A stretch of DNA of 35,540 bases, taken from assembly GCA_964565865.1 (NCBI GenBank), contig CAZMGM010000021.1:1-35540 (forward strand). Reading direction: 5' to 3'. Shown here piece after piece: positions 17,695 through 26,010 of the stretch. Position 1 is the first letter of the stretch; each line of letters starts with the position of its first letter. Origin of the DNA: CBDAPI01 sp964565865 (GTDB lineage: Bacteria > Acidobacteriota > UBA6911 > RPQK01 > CBDAPI01). The notes under the pieces were generated by a model, which was not told where the DNA came from, did no database searches, and saw only the letters and a list, made by a program, of their open reading frames with translations. The position numbers were made by a program, and so were the translations under genes.

Positions 17695-18372
17695 TCAGCT
17701 ACCTCTCCTCCCCATGAGCGCATCCGACGGGCGGATGTAATTCGCCTGGATTTCCGCCACCGGGCCGGCCTCCCCAGCCCTGGCCGCGGCCAACCGGATC
17801 AGGGAGGACAAGAGCGGTGGTTGCTCCACCAACACCCAACCCGGTGGATGGGACTTACGAATCAGGTCCCTCCAGGCAACCGCTCCGCTTCCGACGAACA
17901 AAGGATTCATCTCTGTAGGAATTTTCTTTAGCCAGGCCTCCGGTTCGCTGACCTGCTCTTTAACCTGGACCTGAGCTATCCCGTCCGTCCACGAGTAAAC
18001 CGCACCAAAGATTTGATCACGTCTGGCATCCAGCACGGCAGCCACAGACCGAGCACACCCCTTGAAACTGTACGCAAGCGCCTCAAGGCTAGACACCCCC
18101 AGGCCCGGGATTTCATGGGCCTGACCGATGGCCTTGACCACAGCCAGGCCGATTCTCACACCGGTAAACGACCCGGGTCCCGTGGCCACAGCCAACAGAT
18201 CGATCCCCTCCAGACTTCGTTTCAGCTGAGCCAGCAGAAACTCGGCCATTGGAATCAGGGTCTCGGAGTAGTGCTGTGGAGTGCGCATGAGAACAGCCCC
18301 CTCCACATCGCCGTCTTCCCCCAGGGCCACTCCGCCTAGATCTGTTGTCGTGTCGACAGCCAGTATTCTCAT
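17695..18372 (-). CDS. tsaB: tRNA threonylcarbamoyladenosine synthesis protein TsaB
   Basis: Partner of TsaD and TsaE in making t6A at position 37 of ANN-decoding tRNAs. It is an ASKHA-fold protein. From the ATG at 18372 it has 225 residues; the frame opens three codons earlier with a TTG. The N-terminal MRILAVDTTTDLGGVAL and the signature ATGPGSFTGVRIGLAVVKAIG (about 67-87) are diagnostic. The C-terminal half is variable, as usual. TsaD, TsaE and RimI genes, often adjacent, are absent here. GGGAG sits only about 2 nt before the ATG, an unusually short spacing. It is divergent from mutS across an AT-rich gap. Confidence 0.93.
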   Translation of the reverse strand: MRILAVDTTTDLGGVALGEDGDVEGAVLMRTPQHYSETLIPMAEFLLAQLKRSLEGIDLLAVATGPGSFTGVRIGLAVVKAIGQAHEIPGLGVSSLEALAYSFKGCARSVAAVLDARRDQIFGAVYSWTDGIAQVQVKEQVSEPEAWLKKIPTEMNPLFVGSGAVAWRDLIRKSHPPGWVLVEQPPLLSSLIRLAAARAGEAGPVAEIQANYIRPSDALMGRRGS

Positions 18373-18429
18373 CGCTCCCAATCACAACAGCATACTGGCC
18401 GGGGCGTCGGGTTCCTAGTTCCTGCTGGT

Positions 18430-18470
18430 TGCCCAAGGTCTGTCCCTCTTCGGACCTTGGGCATTTTCTT
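18430..18470 (+). terminator. Orphan terminator-like hairpin
   Basis: A perfect 11-bp stem (18430-18440 with 18453-18463, loop of 12) is followed on the plus strand by TTTTCTT, the form of a Rho-independent terminator. No plus-strand gene ends here: tsaB points left and mutS starts about 160 nt further right. It could end a short RNA or act as an attenuator if mutS is transcribed from further upstream. Confidence 0.6.
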
Positions 18471-18497
18471 GCCCTTACCTAGCCCTGGACCCTTCAC

Positions 18498-18592
18498 CTA
18501 CCTTATATAATCTAATACATCATATTATAATAATTAAACTATTATAAATAATCACCTAAATCTATTTTTTCTGTTAATTAATAGAACGAGAT
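18498..18592. promoter_or_regulatory. AT-rich divergent promoter region, tsaB/mutS
   Basis: About 95 bp are strongly AT-rich, in sharp contrast to the flanking genes. On the plus strand two perfect TATAAT hexamers occur (18506-18511 and 18526-18531), and an imperfect 8-9 bp inverted repeat (ATTATAATA / TATTATAAA) lies around 18524-18550. No good -35 is visible at the right distance for either. The mutS promoter probably lies here; the exact site cannot be fixed. Confidence 0.45.
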
Positions 18593-18626
18593 GGGGTCAC
18601 CTTAAACTGCTAACATAAGAGTGAAT

Positions 18627-21122
18627 ATGGCATCCAACACCCCGATGATGCGGCAGTATCTCGAGATCAAGAAGCTCCATCCCGACAAGTTTCTTTTCTT
18701 CCGCCTGGGAGATTTCTACGAGATGTTTTTTGAGGACGCCATCAAGGCCTCGAGGGTCTTGGAAATCACACTCACGTCTCGCAATACCGACAAAGCCGGT
18801 AAGGCGATTCCCATGTGTGGCATTCCCTTCCATGCCATTGACAGGTATCTGAGCAAGCTTCTGAAGCGGGGCTACAAGGTGGCCATTTGTGAACAAACCG
18901 AAGATGCCCGTAAAGCCAGGGGGCTGGTGCGCCGTGAGGTAACGCGTGTGGTCACGCCAGGAACGACCGTTCAGGAGGGGGTCCTCGATGCGGGCGAGAA
19001 CAACTATGTAGCCAGCCTTCTGGAGATGGAGGGATCGGTCGGAGCCGCTTTTCTGGATATTTCGACGGGAGAATTCTGGCTTAGTCAAGAAGACGGCCCC
19101 GGGGCCTGGCCAGCCACTTACAGCCATCTGACCCACTTCCGTCCTGCGGAACTCATTCTGCCTGAACAGTTTGCCGACCAGTACCTGTCGAAGATTCCAG
19201 GTGAGGTTCGCAGTGGGGTGGTGGACACCAGACAACCCGACTGGACATTTCACAGCGACTACAGCCGCCGGGCCCTTCTCGACCACTTCGGGGTGGCGAC
19301 CCTGGAGTGTTTCGGGGTCAACGGCGAAGAGGCCGCGGTAGCGGCTGCCGGCGGCCTGCTGGGGTATGCGCAGCAGACGCAGAAGACCTCACTTTCCCAC
19401 ATCGTTTCGCTCCGGCTTTTTGACCCGGGACGTTACCTGGGATTGGATGAAGCCACGGTTTCGAACCTGGAGCTGGTCCGCGGCATTGACGGAAACCGGA
19501 AATGGACCCTGCTCGCAACTATTGACTTGACCCACACGGGGATGGGAGCTCGCCTTCTGCGCAGCCGGGTTTTACGACCTTCCATGGATCGTTCCGAGAT
19601 CGACTCCCGCCTGGATGCGGTGGAAGAGCTGAATACCTCTAGCGTCTCCAGGGGAAGGTTGGGAACCCTACTCGACCAGGTGTACGATATCGAACGACTC
19701 CTGGGTCGCGTAACTCTGGAGACTGCCCATCCCAGAGACCTCTTGGCATTGGCCGCGTCGTTCTCTGTGCTTCCAGATCTTGCAACATCCCTGCGGCCTT
19801 TCGTGGCTCCACTCTTGCAGCCCTCTTTTGACTGTCTGGAAGATGTCCGCGAACTGCTCGAGAAGGCGATTGACCCGGATGCCCCCCTATCTCTCTTGGA
19901 TGGCGGCGTGATCCGTTCCGGTTTTGATGGGAGGATCGACGACCTGAGAGAAATCGCTTCTTCGGGAAAGGGGTTTATCGCAGCGCTGGAAGCAAAGGAA
20001 CGGGAACGAACCGGGATCTCCAGTCTTAAAGTTAAATACAACCGCGTCTTTGGCTATTTCATCGAAATCACAAAAGCCAACCTGGACCAGGTTCCAGAGC
20101 ACTATACAAGAAAGCAGACTCTGGTCAATTCCGAGCGCTTCATCACGCCTGAATTGAAGGGATACGAAGAGAAGGTCCTGGGCGCCGAGGAAAAAATTCT
20201 GGAGGCGGAGAAAGAGGTTTTCCGAAAGGTTCGCGAACAGGTGGGCACGGAGGCGGTCAGGATTCAGGACACCGCCACGGCGCTGGCTTATCTGGACGTC
20301 CTTCTTTCCTTTTCGGAACTGGCTCAGACCCGGCGATATTCTCGCCCCGTCCTGGACGATTCCCGGGAAATGGACATTACGGGGGGATGGCATCCCGTTC
20401 TACAGCGGTTAACCGATGATCCGTTTGTTCCCAACAACCTTACCTGCAACGACACCTCCGACCAGCTCCTGATTCTGACCGGCCCCAATATGGGAGGAAA
20501 GTCGACCTACCTGCGCCAGAACGCGTTGATCGTGATTCTTGCTCAGATCGGTTCTTTCGTCCCTGCTAAAACAGCCCGTATTGGACTGGTGGACCGAATC
20601 TTTACCCGCGTTGGCGCGAGTGATAATCTGGCCCGCGGCCGGTCCACGTTCATGGTTGAAATGATCGAGACTGCTCATATTCTCAACACGGCGACGCCCA
20701 GAAGCTTCATCCTGCTCGACGAAGTTGGGCGAGGCACCGCCACCTTCGACGGGCTTTCTCTGGCGTGGTCGATTGCGGAGTTCCTTGTTACCAAGGGTGA
20801 GCGCCGGGCTCGAACCCTGTTTGCTACCCATTATCACGAGCTCACAAAGTTGGAATCTCTCTATGAAGGCGTCAAGAACTACCGGGTTACAGTTCGTCAG
20901 TCAAAGGGTGAGATCCTCTTCTTTCACCGTGTTTTGCCGGGTGTTGCCAGCCGCAGTTATGGAATTGAAGTGGCCCGTTTGGCCGGAATTCCCTCCACTG
21001 TCCTGGAGAGGGCGAGAGAGATTCTTTCTCGCCTGGAAAGCAAACAGCTGGACGTTTCGGGCAGAAAACAATCCAGCTCCACCCACCACGTCCTGGATGA
21101 GCTCCAGAAGCAGCTGTTTTGA
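18627..21122 (+). CDS. mutS: DNA mismatch repair protein MutS
   Basis: Recognises mismatches and small loops and starts mismatch repair with MutL. The ATG at 18627 gives 831 residues, close to E. coli MutS (853); a GTG lies two codons upstream. The mismatch-binding domain has the Phe-X-Glu element in GDFYEMFF (about residues 30-37). The connector, lever/clamp and ATPase domains follow, with Walker A GPNMGGKSTYLRQ, the conserved segment RGRSTFMVEM, Walker B FILLDEVGRGTATFDG and the ATPase-dimer helix-turn-helix near the end (VARLAGIPSTVLERAREIL). The very C-terminal tetramerisation tail is short. AAGAG is the only ribosome-site candidate. MutL is not in the window. Confidence 0.97.
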   Translation: MASNTPMMRQYLEIKKLHPDKFLFFRLGDFYEMFFEDAIKASRVLEITLTSRNTDKAGKAIPMCGIPFHAIDRYLSKLLKRGYKVAICEQTEDARKARGLVRREVTRVVTPGTTVQEGVLDAGENNYVASLLEMEGSVGAAFLDISTGEFWLSQEDGPGAWPATYSHLTHFRPAELILPEQFADQYLSKIPGEVRSGVVDTRQPDWTFHSDYSRRALLDHFGVATLECFGVNGEEAAVAAAGGLLGYAQQTQKTSLSHIVSLRLFDPGRYLGLDEATVSNLELVRGIDGNRKWTLLATIDLTHTGMGARLLRSRVLRPSMDRSEIDSRLDAVEELNTSSVSRGRLGTLLDQVYDIERLLGRVTLETAHPRDLLALAASFSVLPDLATSLRPFVAPLLQPSFDCLEDVRELLEKAIDPDAPLSLLDGGVIRSGFDGRIDDLREIASSGKGFIAALEAKERERTGISSLKVKYNRVFGYFIEITKANLDQVPEHYTRKQTLVNSERFITPELKGYEEKVLGAEEKILEAEKEVFRKVREQVGTEAVRIQDTATALAYLDVLLSFSELAQTRRYSRPVLDDSREMDITGGWHPVLQRLTDDPFVPNNLTCNDTSDQLLILTGPNMGGKSTYLRQNALIVILAQIGSFVPAKTARIGLVDRIFTRVGASDNLARGRSTFMVEMIETAHILNTATPRSFILLDEVGRGTATFDGLSLAWSIAEFLVTKGERRARTLFATHYHELTKLESLYEGVKNYRVTVRQSKGEILFFHRVLPGVASRSYGIEVARLAGIPSTVLERAREILSRLESKQLDVSGRKQSSSTHHVLDELQKQLF

Positions 21123-21280
21123 CTCTGGGAACCAGACTATCCACTTGGCTCATTGTGGGCGCTAGTTCGCCTCACTTTAGAATACCGTGGGGAAAGTCCA
21201 GCGGCTGCTCCCTCAGCCGCCTCTGATGGTTTCGCCCGCAGCGCTTCAGCACCCACCACAACTGGCAGGCTGAGATCGCT

Positions 21281-21379
21281 TCAGGTCTCCATGTACCGGC
21301 AGGAAGCGCAGTGCAGCTTGCAACGGCGCTCAAACATCCTTTGGCCGCAAACCGGGCATAAGGGACGCTTCGTACTCAC
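21281..21379 (-). CDS. 32-residue zinc-ribbon microprotein
   Basis: A GTG-initiated frame of 32 residues begins MSTKRP and carries CPVC near residues 8-12, then a basic linker (RMFERRCKLHC) and CASCRYMET at the end. The cysteine spacing (CxxC, then CxxxC and CxxC) suggests a small zinc ribbon binding one Zn. I recall similar very short, unnamed zinc-ribbon proteins in various bacteria with the pattern CPxCG-(6-8)-C-(3)-C-x2-CGY. It lies downstream of infA and is upstream-bounded by an in-frame TAG. Only a weak G-rich ribosome site is visible. Because it is so short, chance cannot be excluded, but the cysteine pattern is specific. Confidence 0.55.
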   Translation of the reverse strand: MSTKRPLCPVCGQRMFERRCKLHCASCRYMET

Positions 21380-21586
21380 AGCCCCAAGCCTAGCATCCTA
21401 TGGTGAAAGGCGCGCGCATGGAACTTGGTACCCGCGATCTATAATGCACCCATGAACACAACAACCCCTACGATTGAGACCCACAGCGACTTTAGACTTG
21501 GACAACGAGTTGCAGAAAAGAGCCGGCTAAAGCCATTCCGTATTTTCTGGAGGAAACCCGGGTCAACCAAGATTATACGGATGCCT

Positions 21587-21615
21587 ATTCCCAGTGGGCA
21601 TTGCCCACTGGGAAT
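21587..21615. repeat. Perfect 14-bp inverted repeat after infA
   Basis: Positions 21587-21600 and 21602-21615 are perfect complements around one central base (core ATTCCCAGTGGGCA). It lies 97 nt downstream of the infA stop codon and may be a terminator or mRNA-stabilising hairpin. There is no clear T-run on either strand. The rest of 21123-21711 outside this and the zinc-ribbon ORF holds nothing I can support. Confidence 0.5.
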
Positions 21616-21711
21616 TGATTTCCCGTTCACCGCTTCGGCTTGGCTTCCATTTCTTTGCCGGGATTCAACCTTTAACTTTTAACTCGCAAACTTAAGGTTT
21701 TCACCCGCCCA

Positions 21712-22026
21712 CTATTTGAAGCGATAGACTAGCCGCCCGCGAGTGAGGTCGTAGGGGGACAGCTCGACCATAACTTTGTCCCCGCGAAGAATGCGAATAA
21801 AATAACGGCGCATTTTTCCCGATATATGGGCCAACACAACGTGCTCGTTTTCCAGCTCTACCTTGAACATGGCGTTGGGCAGGGCTTCAATAACCGTACC
21901 AGTGACCTCGATGGCGTCCGGTTTACCGCCCCTGGGGCCCTCAGTCGTCGTCTTTGCCAGGTTTCTCTTTCTCTTTTTTCTCTTCTTCCCCGCGCGCCAG
22001 CGTGGGCGATACGGTCGTCTGGGCAT
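21712..22026 (-). CDS. infA: Translation initiation factor IF-1 with basic N-terminal extension
   Basis: Binds the ribosomal A site during initiation. Residues about 36-104 are a canonical S1/OB-fold IF-1 (DAIEVTGTVIEALPNAMFKV ... HISGKMRRYFIRILRGDKV ... ELSPYDLTRGRLVYRFK). The frame begins about 35 residues before that with a stretch very rich in Arg and Lys (about 7-21). The ATG at 22026 has a strong AAGGAGA just upstream, which supports translation of the extension. A canonical-looking start M-A-K may instead be represented by CTG-GCA-AAG at 21960. Standard IF-1 has about 72 residues, so either the extension is real or the true start is a rare CTG. Confidence 0.93.
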   Translation of the reverse strand: MPRRPYRPRWRAGKKRKKRKRNLAKTTTEGPRGGKPDAIEVTGTVIEALPNAMFKVELENEHVVLAHISGKMRRYFIRILRGDKVMVELSPYDLTRGRLVYRFK

Positions 22027-22165
22027 TCACTCTCCTTCGTGAAGTCGATCCAATCTTCCAGCAGGCTAGACCAGTCAACCCTCCAAGTAAAACCGCACAA
22101 ATCGGGACCATAACAGGATTTATCGTCGATTTCCAGTTCTGAAAACAGAAAACCGATTCCTTGTT

Positions 22166-22194
22166 TTGTCGGCACTGTCCGATCAGGGTATCCT
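22166..22194 (+). promoter_or_regulatory. Putative promoter of sbcDC
   Basis: TTGTCG (22166-22171) and TATCCT (22189-22194) are separated by 17 nt, each four of six to consensus. They lie about 40 nt before the sbcD start. Called by eye and modest. Confidence 0.35.
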
Positions 22195-22232
22195 GCTAGC
22201 ATTCTTATTGGTTTCTTGGATCCAGGCTGATA

Positions 22233-23387
22233 ATGCGCTTTCTCCACACCGCAGACTGGCACGTCGGGAAAACCCTCCGCGGCCGCTCCCGCCTCGACGA
22301 GCAGGAAAGGGTTTTGGCCGAGATCCTGGAGATTTCCAGGCTCGAAGAGGTGGACTGCCTACTTGTCTCGGGTGATGTGTTCGACAGCTATGCTCCCTCA
22401 GCGGAGGCTGAGCGGATCGTCTTCGAGTTCCTGGCCGAAGTGATTGGGCGAGGCATGAAAGCGGTTCTGATCTCTGGCAACCACGATCATCCCAAGAGGC
22501 TGGAGGCCCTGGCCCGTCTGGTGGAACCTCTGGGGATTTTCATTCGCACACGTCTACATACAGGCACTCGAGAATCGGTTATTGAGGTTCCTAATGGATC
22601 CTACTCGGCCCGGATTTGTGTTCTACCCTTCATCCCACACTCTTCCCTAGTTCGGGCCAGGCACTTGTTCGAGGGACGCGGGGAGGACGTGAAGACCTAC
22701 GAGGAAGCTATTGGGGCGCTTCTCATGAAGGACAGCTTCCGGTTCTCGGCTGATTCGGTCAATATCCTGGTGGGTCATCTCCATATCTCCAAGGCCCGGA
22801 CCAGCGGCAGTGAGCGTTCTATTCACCTGGGTGCCCCCTACGAAGTCTCACCCCAGCATCTGCCGCCCAGATTCCACTACATCGCTCTAGGACACATTCA
22901 CCAACCACAAGAGATTTCGGCTCCCTCTCCAACATTTTACGCCGGGTCTCCCTTGCAGCTTGATTTCGGGGAGCAGGGTCAGCAAAAGAGAGTCGTGGTC
23001 ATTGAAGCCGACCCGGGCCAGGAGGCGGAATGCCGCAGCATTCCTCTGCACACGGGACGTCCGCTTTTTCAGCTGGAGGGGACCCTGCAGGAACTAAAGG
23101 ACCTTCAAAGCTCAGTCTGCGACTCCTTCCTGAAGATTACCCTCGAAGCCCCATGCTATGAACCCGGTCAGGTGCGCAAGGTACGCGAGCTCTTCCCAGA
23201 AGCACTCGAGGTCCGTTTGGCTGCTGTACCGCCCGAAGAGGACGTGCGAGAGCGGCGAATAGGGAGGCTATCCCCTCAGGATATGTATCGCGAATTCTAC
23301 AAGAGCCGGGAGCGTCCCACACCGCCACGCCGTCTGCTCCAGCTCTTCCACGAACTCTACGGGGAGGCCGTCGTTGAAACCGATTAG
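22233..23387 (+). CDS. sbcD: Exonuclease subunit SbcD (Mre11-like)
   Basis: Nuclease subunit of SbcCD, which cleaves hairpins and palindromes and processes DNA ends. The 384-residue protein is a calcineurin-like phosphoesterase with the metal-binding motifs in order: ADWHVG (Asp8, His10), SGDVFD, SGNHDH, VGHLH and LGHIHQ (about residue 211). The C-terminal cap follows from about 270. The ATG at 22233 has only a weak AGG upstream. Its stop codon overlaps the sbcC start by 14 nt, so the two are translationally coupled. Confidence 0.95.
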   Translation: MRFLHTADWHVGKTLRGRSRLDEQERVLAEILEISRLEEVDCLLVSGDVFDSYAPSAEAERIVFEFLAEVIGRGMKAVLISGNHDHPKRLEALARLVEPLGIFIRTRLHTGTRESVIEVPNGSYSARICVLPFIPHSSLVRARHLFEGRGEDVKTYEEAIGALLMKDSFRFSADSVNILVGHLHISKARTSGSERSIHLGAPYEVSPQHLPPRFHYIALGHIHQPQEISAPSPTFYAGSPLQLDFGEQGQQKRVVVIEADPGQEAECRSIPLHTGRPLFQLEGTLQELKDLQSSVCDSFLKITLEAPCYEPGQVRKVRELFPEALEVRLAAVPPEEDVRERRIGRLSPQDMYREFYKSRERPTPPRRLLQLFHELYGEAVVETD

Positions 23388-25833
23388 TCTTAGACTGGAA
23401 GGCTTCGCCTGCTTTCGTGACCGCACAGAGATCGATTTCTCAAGCCTCGACCTTTTTGCTATATCGGGTGTCACGGGGGCAGGCAAGACCTCCATTATCG
23501 ACGCCATGACGTTTGCCCTCTACGGTGCGACCCCGCGACTGGGTGAGCGCCGTACTGGCGAGCTGATCCACCTCTCCAGCAACAGGGCCCGGGTCCTGTT
23601 CGAGTTTGCTGCAGGAGATCGCCTGTACCGTATCGCCAGAACGATTCAGCGCAGCAATTCGTCGATTGTGAGCCGCCGACACCTGGAGCGGTACGTAGCA
23701 GGCGATTGGATCAGTCTGGCCAGTCGGGACAGGGATCTGCGAGAAAAGGTCAAGGAGATCCTGGGACTTGATTTCGGCGGCTTCAACCGATCCATTGTCC
23801 TTCCCCAGGGACAGTTTGACCAGTTTTTGAAGGGAAACCCCAGGAAACGAAGAAAGATCCTTTCCGATCTCCTGCAACTCGAGGTTTACGAACGCATGGG
23901 AAAGCTGGCCAGACAAAGGCAGCGTGAGTTTGACGGAAAATTAGAGGTGCTCGACCAACAGCTCCAGACCCGCCTCGCCAAGACCGAAGAAAAAAGAATT
24001 GCACGACTCAATCGAACAACGGAGGAACTAGTAGAACGGTCTTCGACCATCCGTCAGGACCTGACCAAATTGAGTGGCGTCGATCAGCTGCTGCTCCAGA
24101 CTGCCCTGGAACGCGAACGCAAAAATCATCTTGGCGGCAGGGTCGAGTCCCTGCAGTTGAGACACGCGGATCTGCGGGACAACCTAGCCCAGAAAGAGGC
24201 CGCCCAAGATCGCGCCAATGACACGCGAGTCGGCCTAGAAGACCAAAGACGCTGTCTCGCCTACGATGAAGAGTTCCACCTCAAGCTCCAGACTTTCATT
24301 CCCCGCGTCGAGGATCTGGAAAGACTTCACAAGCAGCGAGATGAGGTGAAAGGCAAGTTAGCGGACTTACGCCAACAGCTAGAAGCATCCCACGGGCTAC
24401 GGGAACGGCTGGACCGGGAGCAAGCTAGTCTGAAAGCAGAGCTGGAAAAATGTGCCGACGGGATCCTGGATGTAAGGGAGGAACTCACGACCCTGGAAAG
24501 AGACTCTCGCGGGGATATGGCAGCGGTTCTGCGAGGTGGCCTTGTAGTTGGTGAGGCCTGCCCGGTGTGTGCACAAACGGTGATCCCCTTTCCCACCCTG
24601 ACTGAATCCCTCGGCCGCATCCCTGAGAAGGGGCAGCAACGACAGCGACTCAGAGGGGCTGGAACGAGCACAGCAGGTCTGGAGGCAACCGTTTCTCGTA
24701 TGGAGGCCCTAAAATTCCTCATCCACGAAGAGATGAAAAGCCAGTCTGATCTCCACACGAAACTGGGGAAACTGGAACAGGCTCGACTACAGGCCAGACT
24801 GGAGAGATCTTTTGTGCAACAGAGTGAAGCTGCCTGCAGGGGACAGCTCCGCCGCACTCAAGCCGATGTCACCCATTTTGAACTAGACCTCGGAAAATGG
24901 TCGGACGGGCAGGCTCTGAGGGCTGTCCTGGAGGAGCAGGAGCAGCATCGAAGTAACTTCCAGGACATCACCCGCCAACTGCTTCTGCAGGATCAGGCCA
25001 TCATCAACACCCAGGAGCGTGCCGAAGTGACACGGAATCGTCTTTTCGAGACCCGGAACCAGTTGAAGGACTACCGGCAGCGTCTCCTGGACGTCGAAGG
25101 TTCGATAGCTACCCGGGATGAGGAGTTCGAACTTCTCATGGTTGGGATGCAGCTGACCCCTGAAAAAGATCCCGTATCCAGCCTGGAAAAAAGGCGGAGT
25201 GGCCTAGAAACGAAGCTGACGGAAACCTCGGCGGAGCTGGGTCGGATGCGCGAGAGGCTGGCGGCAGCCAGGAAACTGGAGCGGGAAGTCGGACAGCTTC
25301 AAAAACAGAGAGACAAGTACCTCCGCGAGCGAGAACTGGTCCGCCAGGTCGCCCTGGATTTAAGAGCCAGCGACCTGGTGAGTTTCATCCAGGAAGAAGC
25401 TCTGAGCCAGCTGGCGGAGGATTCCTCCAGCCATTTCCACCACCTCAGCTCGGGCCGTTTCCGCTTCATTCTGAAGCAGGGCGAATTCTGCGTGGTGGAT
25501 TACTGGAACGGTGAGGAGATTCGCCCAGCAGCAACCTTGAGTGGCGGCGAGTCGTTTCTGGCCTCGCTATCGCTGGCCCTCGCTCTGTCTGAGAGTCTTA
25601 CCAGTTACGCTTCCACGGCCAGAAAATTACAACTAGAATCGCTTTTTCTGGACGAGGGGTTTTCCACCCTCGATCCGGAGACGTTAGACCTGGTCGTGGA
25701 GGGCATCGAGGCCCTGGCTGCGGGCCAGCGCATGATCGGGGTCGTTTCTCACCTGCCGCAGATTGCCCGCCGACTTCCTGGGCGCATTCAGGTTACCAAA
25801 TCCGCGGACGGCAGCAGCGTAACCGTGATATAG
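23374..25833 (+). CDS. sbcC: Exonuclease subunit SbcC (Rad50-like ATPase)
   Basis: SMC-like ATPase that drives SbcD. The start is TTG with a strong GGGGAGG 6-7 nt upstream, overlapping sbcD. In 819 residues it shows Walker A (GVTGAGKTS, 32-40), Q-loop (PQGQFDQFL, about 144-152), a long coiled coil on both sides of the zinc hook CPVC at 396-399, the ABC signature (TLSGGESFLASLSLALAL) and Walker B (LFLDEGFSTLD), ending with the D- and H-loop region. It is shorter than E. coli (about 1050) or Bacillus SbcC, so the coiled-coil arms should be shorter. All catalytic motifs are present. Confidence 0.95.
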   Translation: MKPISLRLEGFACFRDRTEIDFSSLDLFAISGVTGAGKTSIIDAMTFALYGATPRLGERRTGELIHLSSNRARVLFEFAAGDRLYRIARTIQRSNSSIVSRRHLERYVAGDWISLASRDRDLREKVKEILGLDFGGFNRSIVLPQGQFDQFLKGNPRKRRKILSDLLQLEVYERMGKLARQRQREFDGKLEVLDQQLQTRLAKTEEKRIARLNRTTEELVERSSTIRQDLTKLSGVDQLLLQTALERERKNHLGGRVESLQLRHADLRDNLAQKEAAQDRANDTRVGLEDQRRCLAYDEEFHLKLQTFIPRVEDLERLHKQRDEVKGKLADLRQQLEASHGLRERLDREQASLKAELEKCADGILDVREELTTLERDSRGDMAAVLRGGLVVGEACPVCAQTVIPFPTLTESLGRIPEKGQQRQRLRGAGTSTAGLEATVSRMEALKFLIHEEMKSQSDLHTKLGKLEQARLQARLERSFVQQSEAACRGQLRRTQADVTHFELDLGKWSDGQALRAVLEEQEQHRSNFQDITRQLLLQDQAIINTQERAEVTRNRLFETRNQLKDYRQRLLDVEGSIATRDEEFELLMVGMQLTPEKDPVSSLEKRRSGLETKLTETSAELGRMRERLAAARKLEREVGQLQKQRDKYLRERELVRQVALDLRASDLVSFIQEEALSQLAEDSSSHFHHLSSGRFRFILKQGEFCVVDYWNGEEIRPAATLSGGESFLASLSLALALSESLTSYASTARKLQLESLFLDEGFSTLDPETLDLVVEGIEALAAGQRMIGVVSHLPQIARRLPGRIQVTKSADGSSVTVI

Positions 25834-25980
25834 CGTCGGTGTTTTCTCCCTGGAACAGGATCATTCTCCAGGTGGGCGAGGGCTCTGCGCCAGCATGTCG
25901 CAGCACAGGCGGACACCACGACTTGTAGGGGATGGCCTTAGACCGCCCCCTGGGAGCGGACGGCCACCAGGGTCGCCCCG

Positions 25981-26010
25981 GCACTACGGCGCCGCTGGGC
26001 GCCGTAGTGC
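25981..26010. repeat. Perfect 13-bp inverted repeat
   Basis: Positions 25981-25993 and 25998-26010 are perfect complements (GCACTACGGCGCC), loop GCTG. It lies just beyond the 3' end of the B2-like pseudogene and about 150 nt after sbcC. The stem is GC-rich and has no T-run on either side, so a classical terminator is doubtful; it could still be a folded RNA end. Confidence 0.5.

Noticed and set aside
18597..19286. 229-residue ORF antisense to mutS
   Set aside because: MutS is unambiguous on the plus strand and the antisense product is unrecognisable.
21185..21215. GGGGAAAGTCC, reminiscent of RNase P RNA
   Set aside because: No other conserved RNase P RNA blocks or flanking helices are present.
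21858..22262. 134-residue minus-strand ORF overlapping infA
   Set aside because: It crosses the infA start in another frame; IF-1 explains the region.
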